Positions 26,322-38,362 are shown, counted from the stretch's first letter. The stretch is 64,000 nucleotides of DNA from Sesamum alatum (GCA_034509735.1 JACGWO010000011.1:23048979-23112978), one strand, 5' to 3'. Made by a program: numbers and translations. Notes: generated from the sequence alone by a model not told the origin.

Positions 26322-26400
26322 AGGTCTTGCTTGATTCGTGAGGTCGAGTTCTCATAACCTTTTAATTGTGAATTCGAATCTCACGAATGTAGGTGTATGT
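26322..26400 (+). repeat. tRNA-like SINE relic
   Basis: GAATTCGAATCTCACGAA resembles a pol III B box (GGTTCGANNCC) and is preceded by GAGGTCTTGCTTGATTCGTG. This is like the tRNA-derived heads of plant SINEs. No intact A box, tail or target duplication was defined. Confidence 0.4.
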
Positions 26401-26738
26401 CTACTTTTATAGTAATTTGTTATTTTTTTATTACATTGAACATATTTATTGATTTGAATTATTGATGTATTAAATCAGCCTTGAAATTTGAATGTATTGA
26501 ATGAATGCAATAAATTATATATTGTCGTGTTTGAATTTAAATTAAAGTACATCTATGAAATGATAGGCTACAAATTATGTAAGTCTCCTTTGCTTGATGA
26601 GTCCAATCCCCAGCCCAATACTATGATTTGGATCGCATGACAAGAATCCCAGCCCTTGGATCAATTAAATGGGCCGGATATAAAGTCCATCTTGCCCCTC
26701 AAATTCAATCACTCATTTTGCTCTTGTATATCATCTAA

Positions 26739-27008
26739 GGGAAAAATGCAGCAATCCCCTGTTGATATTGTAAATGTGCAAATTATCCCCCTATGAAAAA
26801 TAAAATAGCAATTTATTTTCTTATATTTTTTAAAATGAATCAATTTACCTCCCCGTATTTTTTAAAATAGAACAATTTACCTCATTTGATAGGGAGGTGA
26901 CTTTGCTCTATTTTAAATAATTCGTGGAGGTAAATTGTTATTTATTTTTTTATAAGTGGATAATTTGCTCATTTACAATATCACAGGGAAACAAATTGCA
27001 TTAAACCC
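26739..27008. mobile_element. Foldback MITE, family C copy 1
   Basis: The left end GGGAAAAATGCAGCAATCCC and right end AAATTGCATTAAACCC are diverged complements. The arms carry GTAAATGTGCAAATTATCCCC and the inverted GATAATTTGCTCATTTAC. The family recurs at about 30861 and at 38814; the latter shows an 11 bp target duplication. Confidence 0.75.
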
Positions 27009-27528
27009 TATCAGGGGTAAAGATGGCAAAATGGGTTGGGTCGCGTGGGCCCCATTTTGACGAATTTTAATTTTACGAACCTGGTCTGATTTGAGGCGGG
27101 TCACTAGTCTTGTTCAAAATTCTTTTTTGAACCCTCGAATAATATTTATAAATATATTTAGTTCATTTTGATTTTTTTTATATTCAGTACATATATATAT
27201 ATAATATAAATTATATTTTAACATAAAATATTTTATTAAATTTTGAACGATAATTCTTTTTTTTAAATATATATAATGAATTAATTAAAGCCAAAAATAA
27301 ATTAATACATAATCGAATTTTACGAATTAAATTTTTCGAGTTTCGTATGAATTTGAAGACAGACGGACTGGATTCTGAATCCAACTACAACGGAAATGAG
27401 TCGGGACAGAGTGGAACAATTTACCAAGGGTAAAATTTGGGTGTCACACACTTACTCCAATTCTACAAAATAGATATTTATATTCAAGAATCACACTTCT
27501 ATTCATAATTCAACAACTTAAAATTAAC

Positions 27529-27959
27529 GATAAATTACAGCCACCTCTCCTGAAATTTGATATAATTACAAATACTCTCTCATTGTTTGAAAAACTATAA
27601 ATACCCTATGAGGTTTGTAATTTTTAACCAAAGACCTAAAACTGACCATTTTGCCCTTGAATTTTTTTTTTATTAAAATTGTTGAAAAACCAGCCGAGAC
27701 AAATTGCATTATTGTTGTTGCGTAAAAAACTTAAAAAAAATCTCTCCTTGTGCATTGTTGTCCATAAAATTTTTAAAATTTTAATTAAAAAATAATTCAG
27801 TGCATAAGGGCATTTTAGTCAGTTCACCCATAAAAATGGATGAAAATGGGTTATTTGTTAGACGGTCACAAACCTCATGAGGGTATTTGTAAATTTTTCA
27901 AACAACGAGGAATATTTATAATTATGTCAAATCTCATGAGAGGTAGCTGTAATTTACCC
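27529..27959. mobile_element. Foldback MITE, family A copy 2
   Basis: It is collinear with the 4647-5071 element: TAAATTACAGCCACCTC, ATTACAAATACTCTC, GACCATTTTGCCCTTGAA, then the inverted GAGGTAGCTGTAATTTACCC end. The flanks TAAAATTAAC and TAAATAAACA are only partly alike, so the target duplication has decayed. Confidence 0.8.
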
Positions 27960-28394
27960 TAAATAAACACGTGTAATTCTTACCCCACAGTCTCGTACCA
28001 TAAATAATCTTTCATCAATTCGTTATATGTTCATCCCAGATTATAAATAAACGGGACGATAATATTTTAACCGCCCTTTTAATTAAGGACAAAAAATAAA
28101 TTTAAGAAAATCCACAAATACATATATATATATATATATGTATATTATTTGTTAAAACTTGAAATTGACTTTGTTTTGGCATGAATTTGAAGGTCAATTT
28201 CGAGGAAAAAAATAAGGGTGAAGTGTAGGACTTGGAATAGTCAACTTCACATCCCAAAGTTTATATCATACCCCACATTTTAGCATCTGAACGAGTTGAC
28301 AAAGCCACAAGATCAGTATTCTGAATTCCCATTCTTAATTATTTCCAGTATCATATAATGAAATAAAATAATAAGTGTGGATTCCAAGAAAAAG

Positions 28395-28421
<27 letters not shown>
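28395..28421. repeat. Poly-T tract of 27 bases
   Basis: An uninterrupted T27 run directly abuts the MITE at 28422. A second T run follows that element, so the MITE probably inserted into a T tract. Confidence 0.9.
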
Positions 28422-28427
<6 letters not shown>

Positions 28428-28706
28428 ACATTTACACTCACTGATTTATAATCTGTTTATGCAAATCATATTTGTCTTTTGAATAATTACAAAAATTACT
28501 CATAACGGTTAAAAAGTATGAATAGTTTGTATAATGATGTTGACGTTTTTGGAGGATGTATGTGTAATTCTTCGAAAAATAGGGATGATTTGTGTAGATA
28601 ATGCTGACGTTTCTAGTTGATGTATATATATAATTATTCAAAAAATAAGAATAATTTATGTAAATGAATCATAAATCAAGTGGTGTAAATATAATTATTC
28701 ATTTTT
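28422..28706. mobile_element. Foldback MITE, family D copy 1
   Basis: The arms TATAATTACATTTACACTCA and GTGGTGTAAATATAATTAT are inverted complements. Inner words match the element at 50800-51066 (ATAAGAATAATTTRTRTRAA and TTCGRRRTGTATRTGTAATT). T runs flank both sides. Confidence 0.7.
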
Positions 28707-28938
28707 TTTTAAGTCATAAGCTGCTTGTTAGGGAAGTAGCTAGGCCTTGGAATACATGATCAATAAGCTTGTGGAGGAAACTACTTAAAACTAATTCCTC
28801 TTTTTTGGAATAAGCTATTGAGAGTGTTTGGCTGAACTTATAAGTTGTTGAAATATTTCATTAGATATTTAAGATTTCATGTGTATGTTTGTATTTATTT
28901 TTTAAGTTAATTTTAAATAGTATAAAAAATATATTATA

Positions 28939-29160
28939 TGTATTGTGTTGTATATTTGGAGACAAAAAATACTGTTCATTGTCAAATCATGTCTGTTTTA
29001 TATATTTTTATATATGTATATATGTAGATAGTAATATTTAATTTTTTTATGTATTATGTTGTATAATGGGAGACAAAAAATACTGTTCATTGTCAAATCA
29101 TGTCTCTTTTATATATTTATATAAATATATATATAATAATATTTATTTATTTGTAAGTAA
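28939..29160. repeat. Tandem duplication with a period of 111 bp
   Basis: GACAAAAAATACTGTTCATT starts at 28961 and again at 29072, followed in both cases by GTCAAATCATGTCT. The flanking TRTTGTATAATGGRGA context also repeats. Two units only; no coding role. Confidence 0.85.
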
Positions 29161-29492
29161 TTGTATGTATTCATGGGAGAACGGACCAAAACACACAATA
29201 AAGATATTTTGGATAATATTATGTTTGTTTTTGTTTTCTCACTGTATCAGAAACACATGGAAAATGAAACCAAACAGAGTGCATAAGTTTTGAAAATTGT
29301 TCTATATATATTTTTTTTTTCCTGCAAGACTTATAAGAGGTGCAAATTAAGCTCAATCAACCTTTCTTTATAAGATTTTTGAAACTCTTAAATTTTAAAA
29401 TTCAATAGACAAAAAACACTCTCGTTGTTTTATCAGTATTTTATTTTTATATTTTACATAATTAACTATTTTTTCCTCAAAGCATAAATATC

Positions 29493-30210
29493 GGGATACA
29501 TGCAATTTTGGTCCCTAAACTTAGTCATTTAAGCAGTTTTGGTCCTCAAATATTTTTAGATTGCAATATTGGTCCTCAAACTATTATATTTTTGACGTCT
29601 TTGGTCCTTCCGTTAACTTAACCATTACAGTTAATGAAAAATTCGATTTTAGTGTAAAAGATTGTCATTTTACTCCCCTTTTGTGCTATTTTTTAACTTT
29701 TAGTCCAATACACTTACTTTTTCCATTTTTCTTCAAACTTCAAGAGAGAAAAAAATTAAAAAAAAAATGAATTTAACAATAAAATTTCTATATAATCTTA
29801 ACAAAATATTATGAATAATTTTTTTTTCTTTGTGTATAATGCAATACCCAAAACATGTGCAACGTAGAAACAAATGTTGATCATTGCATTATACACAAAA
29901 AAGTTATTGATAATATTTTGTTAAGATTATATAAAAAAATTTATTATTTAAATTCAATTTTTTTTTTGCTTCTCTCTTGAAGTTTGAAGAAAAAAAAAAA
30001 AAAAACAAGTGTCTTGAGCACAAAATGGAAGTAAAATGACAATTTTTTTACACTAAAATCGAATTTTCCGTTACCTTTAACTGTTAGGTTAACGGAAGGA
30101 CCAAAAACGTCAAAAGTATAATAGTTTGAGGACCAATATTGCAATATAAATGTTTGAGAACCAAAACCGTTTAAATGACTAAGTTTAGGGACTAAAAGCG
30201 CAATTATCCC
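29493..30210. mobile_element. Foldback MITE of 718 bp with a 10 bp target duplication
   Basis: It starts GGGATACATGCAATTTTGG and ends AGCGCAATTATCCC, with arms of well over 200 bp that include TTGGTCCTCAAACTATTATA and its complement. A perfect CATAAATATC duplication flanks it at 29483-29492 and 30211-30220. It belongs to the Mutator-like size class of target duplications. Confidence 0.9.
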
Positions 30211-30860
30211 CATAAATATCTATTTACATAATTCTAAATTGTAATAGTTTATGGCCTTTTTTGTCATTATCTCAATATAAAGAGCTTATACTGCCTAAGA
30301 AAAACTAACATTTTATATCTTTATAATAAAATTTTATTTAAGCTATATATAATAACATTTTATTTATCTAAATACATTGAAACTTATTTTTAAAATAAAA
30401 TTAAATATTTTTAAATTTTTAAAACATCTTATGAATGTTTCAGATAAGTTCAACTGACTGTACAAGTGTTCACATACTCGACATTTACTTGAAGTGTTTG
30501 TTGGCCAAAGCCAAATTGACGTGATAGATATTTAGGTGTTGCCGCTCTTCCGATAGTCACGTGATAAATACAATTTTTCAACAATTATAAATAGGTCCTA
30601 AAATAGATTTCCATAAATTGTTACTTTTGATGACAAAATTGTTTAAAGTATTCAAATTATATCAACACTTCTTCTTCAATAATACGTGGTTGTTTACATC
30701 ATTCAATATATTGAATTTCAATGACGGATTCAACACATTGATAATTTAAATCAATAAATACGTTTAAATTAGACAAATAACTAAAAAATGTCTATAAAAA
30801 TAAACATATATAATACCGACATTCGATTGACTCAAACCCATCACATTGCCAGAGAGTTCA

Positions 30861-31112
30861 ATGCAATTTACCTCTCAATAATATTACAAATGAGCAAATT
30901 ACCTCACTATAAAAGAAAAATAGCAGTTTACCTTTCCGTGTTTTTAAAATGGAGCAACCTCCCAATGAGATAAATTGTTCCATTTTAAAAAAATATGAGG
31001 AGGTAAATCGATTTATTTTAAAAAACACAGAGAAGTAAATCGCTATTTTATTTTTCATATGGAGTATTTTGCTCATTTACAATATCACAGAGGTTGTTTG
31101 CATTTTTTGCTT
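30861..31112. mobile_element. Foldback MITE, family C copy 2
   Basis: Arms include ACAAATGAGCAAATTACCTC and the inverted GTATTTTGCTCATTTACAAT, plus matching central AAAATGGAGCAA words. The ends are mutated and boundaries are approximate. Confidence 0.65.
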
Positions 31113-31358
31113 TCGCTAAATATCAACATTACTTGTGATTGCATATAGATGACATAATTCCAATCACATCAATGGAGACAGCCTGTTAAAAAAAGAACCA
31201 AAAAATCATATATCACTCAGCATAAAATTTCCAATTGTAGGATAAGATCTTGTTTGGTGAATCATTGATGAATCGGTGCATAGATATATACAGAAAAAAT
31301 GAGATCACAAGTCTGATATTTTCCAATTTCAAGTATAAATGGGTGGACTGCATGCACA

Positions 31359-31815
31359 GGGGAAATAACACTTTTCATCCTGTAATTTAGAGCCTTCTCA
31401 CTTTTGATTCTATTGATTACGAGATTCTCACTTTTGGTCCCGTAACTTCTAAAAAGTAACACTTTTGGTCCCATGCCACCTTTCCGTTAAATTTTTTAAC
31501 GGAAAACACCACGTGCTTAGCACGTGGTCATTAGGGTCTTTACACTTTTGGTCCCATATGTTATGGGATTCTCACTTTTGGTCCTATATGTTATGAAATT
31601 TTCACTTTTGCTCCCATAACTTTCAAAAAGTAACACTTTTGGTCACATGCACTTAACGGCCACGTGGCACTTTCCGTTAAATATCTAACGGAAAGTGTCA
31701 TGGGATCGAAAGTACTACTTTTTGAAAGTTACAGGACCAAAAGTGATAATTCCGTATCCAATGAGACCAAAAGTGGAAAGAGCCTAAGTTATGGGATCAA
31801 AAATGCTATTTTTCC
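31359..31815. mobile_element. Foldback MITE with repeated CACTTTTGGTCCC words
   Basis: The left arm repeats CACTTTTGGTCCC-type units and AAAAAGTAACACTTTTGGTC; the right arm has the complements (GACCAAAAGTG, GGGATCAAAA). CTTTCCGTTAAATATCTAAC lies near the centre of symmetry. It runs from about GGGGAAATAAC to GCTATTTTTCC. The flanks CATGCACA and CATACATA are only weakly alike. Confidence 0.7.
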
Positions 31816-32094
31816 ACATACATACATATATAGTCATACATGCATGTGAACGATCAAACAATTTAACCTTGTTTTAGTGGATTGGTCTAATATTCATATC
31901 ATCATATGTATTTATATTATTGCTTCATGGACCAAAACACTTTGGACCCAGTCCACATACATACTTCAATACGTACATACATGCATGCATCATATATGCA
32001 TCATACATACATATGTGTGTCTGGGGTGGAGTATGGGTCTTTCCTATGAAAATTCTTGTCCGAACCAAGTGTGGCAGAACAAAACGACGAATCA

Positions 32095-32215
32095 TAGAGC
32101 AAGTGTAATACACTTGCTATGTGATTGGTCACTTTCCCTGAACTTTATATTAATCACACGACAAGTGTATTATACTTGCCATATAATTGACTCAAATTTG
32201 GCAAAATCAGGTCCA
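32095..32215. repeat. Family F inverted-repeat element (copy 2)
   Basis: AGAGCAAGTGTAATACACTTGC, GTGATTGGTCACTTTCC, then CACGACAAGTGTATTATACTTG and an ATTGACTCAAATTTGG end. These words recur in the same order at 46160 and 51605. Confidence 0.6.
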
Positions 32216-32541
32216 GGCTTGAATTGTCCCATTCGTATACCAAGGTCTTTTCGTATATACGTATTATAACTTTGGAGAAGAGGTTTTTACACTTGGGAGG
32301 ATATATACATACGGTGCCGTATGAGGGTTTTGGGGCTAATAATTGTGGTCTTTGGTAGATAAACTGATTTGGTATTATTTTCTCAATTATACCAAATCTC
32401 ATCTTACTTTATTCAAACTTTAGATTATAATTCGAAAATGGCGGAAAGCATATGCAGTCCGTAGTCATGAAACATGTCCAACAGGGATCGATCGATGAAG
32501 ACTAATCCAAAGTCATGAAACATGTTCAACAAAGATTGATC

Positions 32542-32941
32542 GGGCAAAATGTTATTTTGGTCCCGTAAGATTAGGACATTATTTATTTTGATACCACAAT
32601 TTAGATAGGTGGTTGCTTTAGTCCTATAAAACACGTTTTTTTTTTATTTTATTTTTTGTTCCAAAATGTTACGTTTTTCAATTTTTTTGGTTCCAAAATG
32701 TCATGTCTTAGATAGGTGGCTGCTTTAGTCCTATAAAACACGTTTTTTTTATTATTTTTTGGTTTCAAAATGTTACATTTTTAAGTTTTTTTGGTCCCAA
32801 AATGTCATGTCCGACATGACATTTTGGGACCAAAAAAATTGAAAAACGTATTTTATGGAATTAAAACAGCCACCTAACTAAATTGTGGTAGCAAAACAAA
32901 TAATGTCCTAATTTTATGGGACCAAAAAAGTATTTTGCCCA
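32542..32941. mobile_element. Foldback MITE, family B, with a 10 bp target duplication
   Basis: It begins GGGCAAAATGTTATTTTGG and ends AAGTATTTTGCCC. A perfect AAGATTGATC duplication flanks it at 32532-32541 and 32942-32951. The left arm contains an internal duplication of TTAGATAGGTGGYTGCTTTAG, so it is longer than the sister copy at 38363. Confidence 0.9.
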
Positions 32942-33649
32942 AGATTGATCGATGGACACTAATCCAAAAATGAGATAAAAAGAAAAAGACAAATATTTTA
33001 ACCAGAGCAAAAACCATGACAAAATAATTACAACAAATATTTAAGTTTTTGCAATTATTTTATTTGATCGTGATAAAAAGTATTGATTTACCTTTTTTTA
33101 AATATTATAAATTTATGGTGTATATATAGAATAGTTCAATTTTTTATAGCGTACGTACATAATTTATTTTTATCATATTATAATAAATTTTATCTTTTGA
33201 TTACTATGAAATTAATGATATTTACTAAGGATATTATAGATACTTAGCTTAGTGCATGCTAATTAATGTAGAATCACGGGTGAATTAGTAAATAATTAAC
33301 ATTTTAAATGTGATTAATTGCGAACCTTCTGAGAACAAACTATGGCTTTTAAGACAATGTTAAATGTACAACGTTAAAGATTCTGATCACTTTGTTGTAA
33401 TTTAAGTCAATTAAGGCTTCTTTAGTGACAATTATTGGAAAAAAAACGTGGTCTTTTTCTTATTTTATTTTTTTTATAATGAAAAACTATTAATTTGAAA
33501 ATATAATAATATTTTTACATCAACCAACTGCTATTGCAATGTTCAATCAACAATGTAACAACATCTCAAGATTTATCAACACCAACACTAAAGCAACCAA
33601 AGGAATAATACAAATATCTTATGAACTAAACAACACCCTACATATATAG

Positions 33650-33725
33650 TATTTGAACCCACGATCTTTTTGGTTGTGGGATCTCAACCTCATCATTCGG
33701 ATAAGAGATCATCGATTGAAAAAAA
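33650..33725 (-). repeat. tRNA-like SINE relic
   Basis: On minus, GATGAGGTTGAGATCCCACA is followed by GATCGTGGGTTCAAATACT, which resembles a pol III B box. Similar minus-strand words occur at 35805, 38085, 49012 and 56118. Confidence 0.4.
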
Positions 33726-33880
33726 AAAATGTTAACTTTCTATTACTCATGTGCATGTATGTGATTTCCGATCTACCAACATGTCAAGCAATTAATGTGG
33801 TAAATCTAGGATGTCTGAATTTAATTCCTATGCTCATTCGTCTAAATCTTAAAATATTTTCATCTTACTATAAAATAAAA

Positions 33881-34316
33881 GGTGAATTACAATTATATTT
33901 TCTAAAGCTTGATCTAATTATAGTTATTTTCTCATTTTTTTCAAAATTTATAAATATCCAAGGAGGTTTGTAACTGTATAAAATAGTGCATAAATTTTCA
34001 TCCATTTTTATGGGTGAATTGATAAAAATGCCCTTATGCAAACTGAATTATTTTTAATTAATTTTTAAATTTTATGAACATTCTTGACTAAAATGCGTAA
34101 TGAGGTTTCTTATATTTTTTTACACAGAGGAGCAATAATGTAATTTTCTTGCCTGATTTTTCTACAATTTGAAAAATCAATGGCAAAATGAAAAATGTCA
34201 GACATTTGGTTAAAAATTATACACCTCAAGGGGGGGGGGGTATTTGTAATTTCTAAAAAATTAAAAGGCTATCCGTAATTATACCAAACCTCAATAGAGG
34301 TCATTGTAATTCAACC
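33881..34316. mobile_element. Foldback MITE, family A copy 3
   Basis: It starts GGTGAATTACAATTATATTT and ends GGTCATTGTAATTCAACC. Flanks TAAAATAAAA and TAAAATAAAT match at nine of ten bases. The family's AAATGCCCTTATGCA and TTGGTTAAAAATTA words are present. A G10 run interrupts the right arm near 34231. Confidence 0.85.
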
Positions 34317-35235
34317 TAAAATAAATAAGGAGATGTTTATGGAATTATCAAATACTTGATTAGTCCACTAAGGAGTAAAATTGAATTTCATTTCAACTTG
34401 TGTATAATTGTGCATAAAATAATTAGTGATATATGTATAGTGATGATATAATGACAATAAATATTATTGTTTATATATGTTGTGTTGTCATTAATTGCTT
34501 ATGCACTCAAGAAAATTAAAATTAATTATTCTTTATATTACAAATGAGTATGACTAAAAAATCATGATAAATCAATACTGATACATAAGATAATACTTTT
34601 GCGAAGACCTAATAGAATTATCCATTCCAATTAACCCAAGAGTCCAAACTCAGTTAAAGCAAAACCAACAACTAAGATGCACAAAGCCCAATGAACAAAA
34701 TACCAGATCCCGGCTAGCTAAAACATGCTGGTGAAATCGAGCTAGTCTAAGTCCACTTGCAGCCTGTTGGTGGCCTAACTAGCTCGGCTGACACGTCAAC
34801 ATCAATTCCCACATCGGATGACATATCAATTTGGAGACACGTTGGTAAGGGATAATTGCGCTAGCTGAAATTTTGGGATACGGTCAGTATAGACTCTAAC
34901 AAGTAGCAAATTTCCTCCTAAATAGGTAATTTTCCTACTGAAGTGGCGATTTTGGTTCCTGCTCGCATGAAACGTGGATGACGTTGCATATAGCTAAACA
35001 ATTGGAGCTTAGGTAAGTCAAATGAGGTAACTTAGCTTCATAGATTCACTCGACTTTTTTTCACATATTCTTAATTTAATTTTCTAAAAGCATACCTAAT
35101 TAAGTGTCTGAGTGGTAACATTTGTTTTGCATGTTAGTCCCTAAAAATCTTAAAATTTGCAATCAATTCTTCGATATTTTATGGTATTATTGGACTCCAG
35201 TAAACATCAGATACTATCAACTACGGTCAAATAAA
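34317..35235. other. Intergenic DNA, nothing recognised
   Basis: AT-rich sequence with a more GC-balanced stretch around 34650-35000. No open frame, element end or repeat partner was supported. Confidence 0.4.
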
Positions 35236-35239
35236 CCAA

Positions 35240-35520
35240 TTGTGAAAATTTAAATTGTGACCCATTTAATCACCATTTGTCATAGTCTTAGCTATAATCA
35301 AAGTATTTACCATGATTCTTATGTCCAATGTTTTTAGTTATAACTAATGATTTAGTCTCGTCTATCAAAGCGATGCCTAATTACCCGTAATTGCATAGTT
35401 ATGGTAAATAACTATTTACCACGATTTTTCACTTCCGGTCATGGCAAGAGGCAATGCCAACAAACTGTATTTCTTCTATTGATAGTGACAATTTTATGCA
35501 CAAATTTTATCATTAATAGT
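35240..35520. repeat. CACTA-type MITE relic (family H)
   Basis: It carries the family words TTTACCATGATTCTTATG, AATAACTATTTACCACG and GGCAATGCCAAC, in a degraded order. Both ends are lost. Confidence 0.4.
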
Positions 35521-35804
35521 TATATATGACAAGATCAAAATTAGTATGTATAGATCTCTAATTATCATTTAATCTTTTCTCTCCAGTATTATAATTTATT
35601 ATGTAGTGAATATATATTGTTTCACTGAAAGTAACAATAATAATCATGAATTGACAATTATATATACCGATTTTTTTTAAAGTAGTAATTACATACATAA
35701 TTATATAAATATCTCAATAAATTAAGTTATATATCAATTAACAACAATAAATAAATTACAATAACAACACATAAGGTAAGATAAATCCACACATGCGTAT
35801 GGTA

Positions 35805-35880
35805 AAAATCGAACTCAGAATCTCAAACTTATTCATGAAATTTCAATCTTAACCACTGAATTAAGATGTCACGACTATGC
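35805..35880 (-). repeat. tRNA-like SINE head
   Basis: On minus, TTAATTCAGTGGTTAAGATT resembles a pol III A box (TRGYNNARNNGG), and GAGTTCGATTTTTACC, about 35 bases later, resembles a B box. This is the clearest tRNA-like unit in the window. The tail and target duplication are not defined. Confidence 0.55.
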
Positions 35881-35981
35881 CAAATCCAAATGGAAATAAA
35901 ATGATCAATGAATACACAAACAAGTCCTAGCTAGTATGAAAAAAATAATTTTCTCAATCACATAAATGTAATTTCCGTGAT

Positions 35982-36184
35982 GGGCAAAATGTTTTTTTAG
36001 TGTCGTTAAAAAAGGTTATTATCGATTTTAGTCCCATAATTCTTGCAGGTGTCGCTTTTAGTCCCGTTAAACCTAAAAACAAGCCTTTTCAGTCCCAAAA
36101 TGCATGTGACACCTGCAAGAATTATGGGACTAAAACAGATAATGACCCTTTTTAACAGGACGGGACTAAAAAAATATTTTCCCC
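35982..36184. mobile_element. Foldback MITE E1 (short member)
   Basis: It starts GGGCAAAATGTTTTTTTAG and ends AAAAAATATTTTCCCC. The arms carry ATTCTTGCAGGTGTC and its complement. It is a shorter version of E2, with the central part missing. Confidence 0.9.
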
Positions 36185-36353
36185 GATAAATAAAATACCT
36201 AACTAATCAAAAAATAATAAAATAAATTTATTTCATTGTATATAATTAAATAAATAATTAGTTTGTAAATGAAACAAGAATAACTAATAGTATTTTAGTC
36301 AATTCATATTTTGTCTACCTAATGTAATACTTTAAAGTATTCTATAGATAATA

Positions 36354-36849
36354 GAACAAATTAATTTTTTAGCCCGCTAAGTATGCCCAATATTAATTTT
36401 AATCCGATAACTATGCCTATTTTTTTCTAAGTCCAGTAATTTGCAAAAATTATGAGATTTAGTCCTCCGGTGGTTGATTTTTGATTTCGTGGCCGGAAAT
36501 GTTACATGGCATGCCAACTGGACATATTTTGAGAATTTTTAAGCCTACGTGGCAATTGAAATGAGGTGGATTATAATTTGAATGCCACATAATATGTGTG
36601 GTTGTACAAATGGCAACTAATACATGTGGTCGTACACATGTATAAATTGCAGTAAATTAACCAAATAATTGCCACGTGTGCATTTTTCGGCTAATTTTCA
36701 AAATATTGCTGGAAAATTGAGTAAAAAACCCTAATTCGGACTAAATCTCATCAATTTTACAAGTTACTGGACTTAGAAAAAAATGGGCATAGTTATTGAA
36801 CTAAAATTAATATTGGGCATACTTAACGAACTAAAAAAATAATTTTTCC
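36354..36849. mobile_element. Foldback MITE inside the composite, with a 9 bp target duplication
   Basis: It starts GAACAAATTAATTTTTTAGC and ends AAATAATTTTTCC. It is flanked by TAGATAATA at 36345-36353 and 36850-36858. Arms include CTAAGTATGCCCAATATTAA and the inverted TTAATATTGGGCATACTTA. It is an ordinary insertion nested between E1 and E2. Confidence 0.88.
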
Positions 36850-37166
36850 TAGATAATATTATGGGGGTCTTTGACCCCAATGAATCAATTTTGACCAAAG
36901 TTTTGAATTCTTAGAATATTGAATTTTTTTATTATTTCAAAAAATTTTGATTTGTTGTTTAATATGTATAGTAAATGTTGAAATTAAGGTAATCCTCAAA
37001 ATTTTCTTTAAAATGCACATGATCTGTTAATAAGAAAATGTTCATTTTTAAAATATGATGTGATCAATCTTGACGGAATACCTCTCCTTCACTTTTCCTA
37101 CCATTTATTATCTTTAAACCTCACTCTATTTATAAACATAATTTATTTTTTTATTAGATAAATAAA

Positions 37167-37494
37167 GGGTAAAATATTTTTTTAGTCCCGTTAAAAAGGG
37201 CTATTATCGGTTTTAGTCTCACAATTCTTGCAGGCGTCACTTTTAGTCCCATTAAACCCAAAAATAAGTATTTTCAGTCCCATAATGGCATATGCAGTGC
37301 ACGTGACTTAACGCCCGTTAACGGACGTTAAGGGCAGCTAACGGCGTCAGTCTGTCATGTGCACTGCACATGCCATTTTGGGACTGAAAATGCTTGTTTT
37401 GGGGTTTAATGGGATTAAAAGCGACACCTGCAAAAATTATAGGACTAAAATCGATAATAATCTTTTTTAACGGGACTAAAAAAATATTTTGCCC
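37167..37494. mobile_element. Foldback MITE E2 (long member)
   Basis: It starts GGGTAAAATATTTTTTTAGT and ends AAAAATATTTTGCCC. The interior has TGCAGTGCACGTGAC, CGTTAACGGACGTTAAG and TGTGCACTGCACATGCC around the centre of symmetry. E1 aligns to its outer arms. Confidence 0.9.
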
Positions 37495-37744
37495 TTTCCG
37501 TGATTGAATAAACCGCCAAGACAATTAAAGACGCACTAACACGATTTCTTCTATTATCAATCATCTCTCTGCTAAGGTTTTAATTGCAGTCAACAAAGGA
37601 CTTATAACTTATTCAATTTTTCCTTTTATTTGTTTCTCAGTAGAATTGTAAGCTGTTTGGTTAAACTCCACTCAGAATTAAGGTGAAAGGTAGCTGCAGT
37701 TTGATTTAATTGGTCATCCTAATTTCTTTGACCTTTTGCAACAA

Positions 37745-37992
37745 CGGCAACACAATGATTGTCGGCCTTCATATTTGTCAGAGTGGTTAAAACATTTGTC
37801 ATTGCCAAAAGTTACGAGGAATATTTTTACCACAACTCTTAAGTCGTGGAAAAAAAGTTTTTCATGGTGGAAAAGTTAGTTTTTGTATCGATTTTTATTT
37901 AACCATAGTTAATACTAATTAATTACCACAATTTTTAGTCATAGTCATTAAAAATATAGCTAATAGTGAATTTTTTCTTTTTTTTTTTAGTG
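37745..37992. mobile_element. CACTA-type MITE, family H (5'-truncated)
   Basis: Family words AAAACATTTGTCATTGCC, TTTTTACCACAACTCTTAAG and ATTTAACCATAGTTAATA appear in order. The element closes with TTTTTTTTTAGTG, the complement of a CACTA end. Confidence 0.6.
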
Positions 37993-38084
37993 TACCCATT
38001 ACAGTATCAATTCGATCAATACGTTTATAACACAATAAATTGAGAAAATAAATTAGAAAAAACTCATATTAAATGAGACGCGTC

Positions 38085-38165
38085 TGGTGGGATTTGAATA
38101 TGTGACAACGAACTTATTTATAAGACCTCAACCTTAATTATTAGAATAAGACATTATCCACAAAT
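38085..38165 (-). repeat. tRNA-like SINE relic
   Basis: On minus, AATTAAGGTTGAGGTC is followed about 35 bases later by ATTCAAATCCCACC, which is B-box-like. It resembles the other minus-strand heads in the window. Confidence 0.4.
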
Positions 38166-38362
38166 TTCAACATAATTATACATCTTAAGAAATGGGAAGA
38201 TTGACATTAGAAGTTTCTGTAAATTGAAATAAATTCAATTGTCTTTTTCGAGACTTTTTATATATGAAGTCTTGACAATAGGCCAAGTGGGGCTTTTCTT
38301 GTGTATTCATCAAGTTATCTATCCATATGTGCGTGCGATATCCTCAAAGTCGTGTTTTTGAA

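Larger units (their letters stand above)
35972..37504. mobile_element. Composite of two foldback MITEs with exchanged target duplications
   Basis: The order is x (TTTCCGTGAT, 35972-35981), E1 (35982-36184), y (GATAAATAAA, 36185-36194), about 960 bp of other DNA, y again (37157-37166), E2 (37167-37494), x again (37495-37504). Both x copies are identical and directly abut the outer ends; both y copies are identical and directly abut the inner ends. A normal pair of insertions would give x-E1-x and y-E2-y. See the findings for interpretation. Confidence 0.85.

Noticed and set aside
26322..26400. Possible functional tRNA gene
   Set aside because: Only a B-box-like word is present. No cloverleaf with an acceptor stem and anticodon arm can be drawn.
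31877..32269. Plus-strand open frame of 130 codons
   Set aside because: It crosses a CATA-rich stretch and a family F repeat; no domain is visible.
33653..33973. Plus-strand open frame of 106 codons
   Set aside because: It spans a SINE-like head and the left arm of a MITE.
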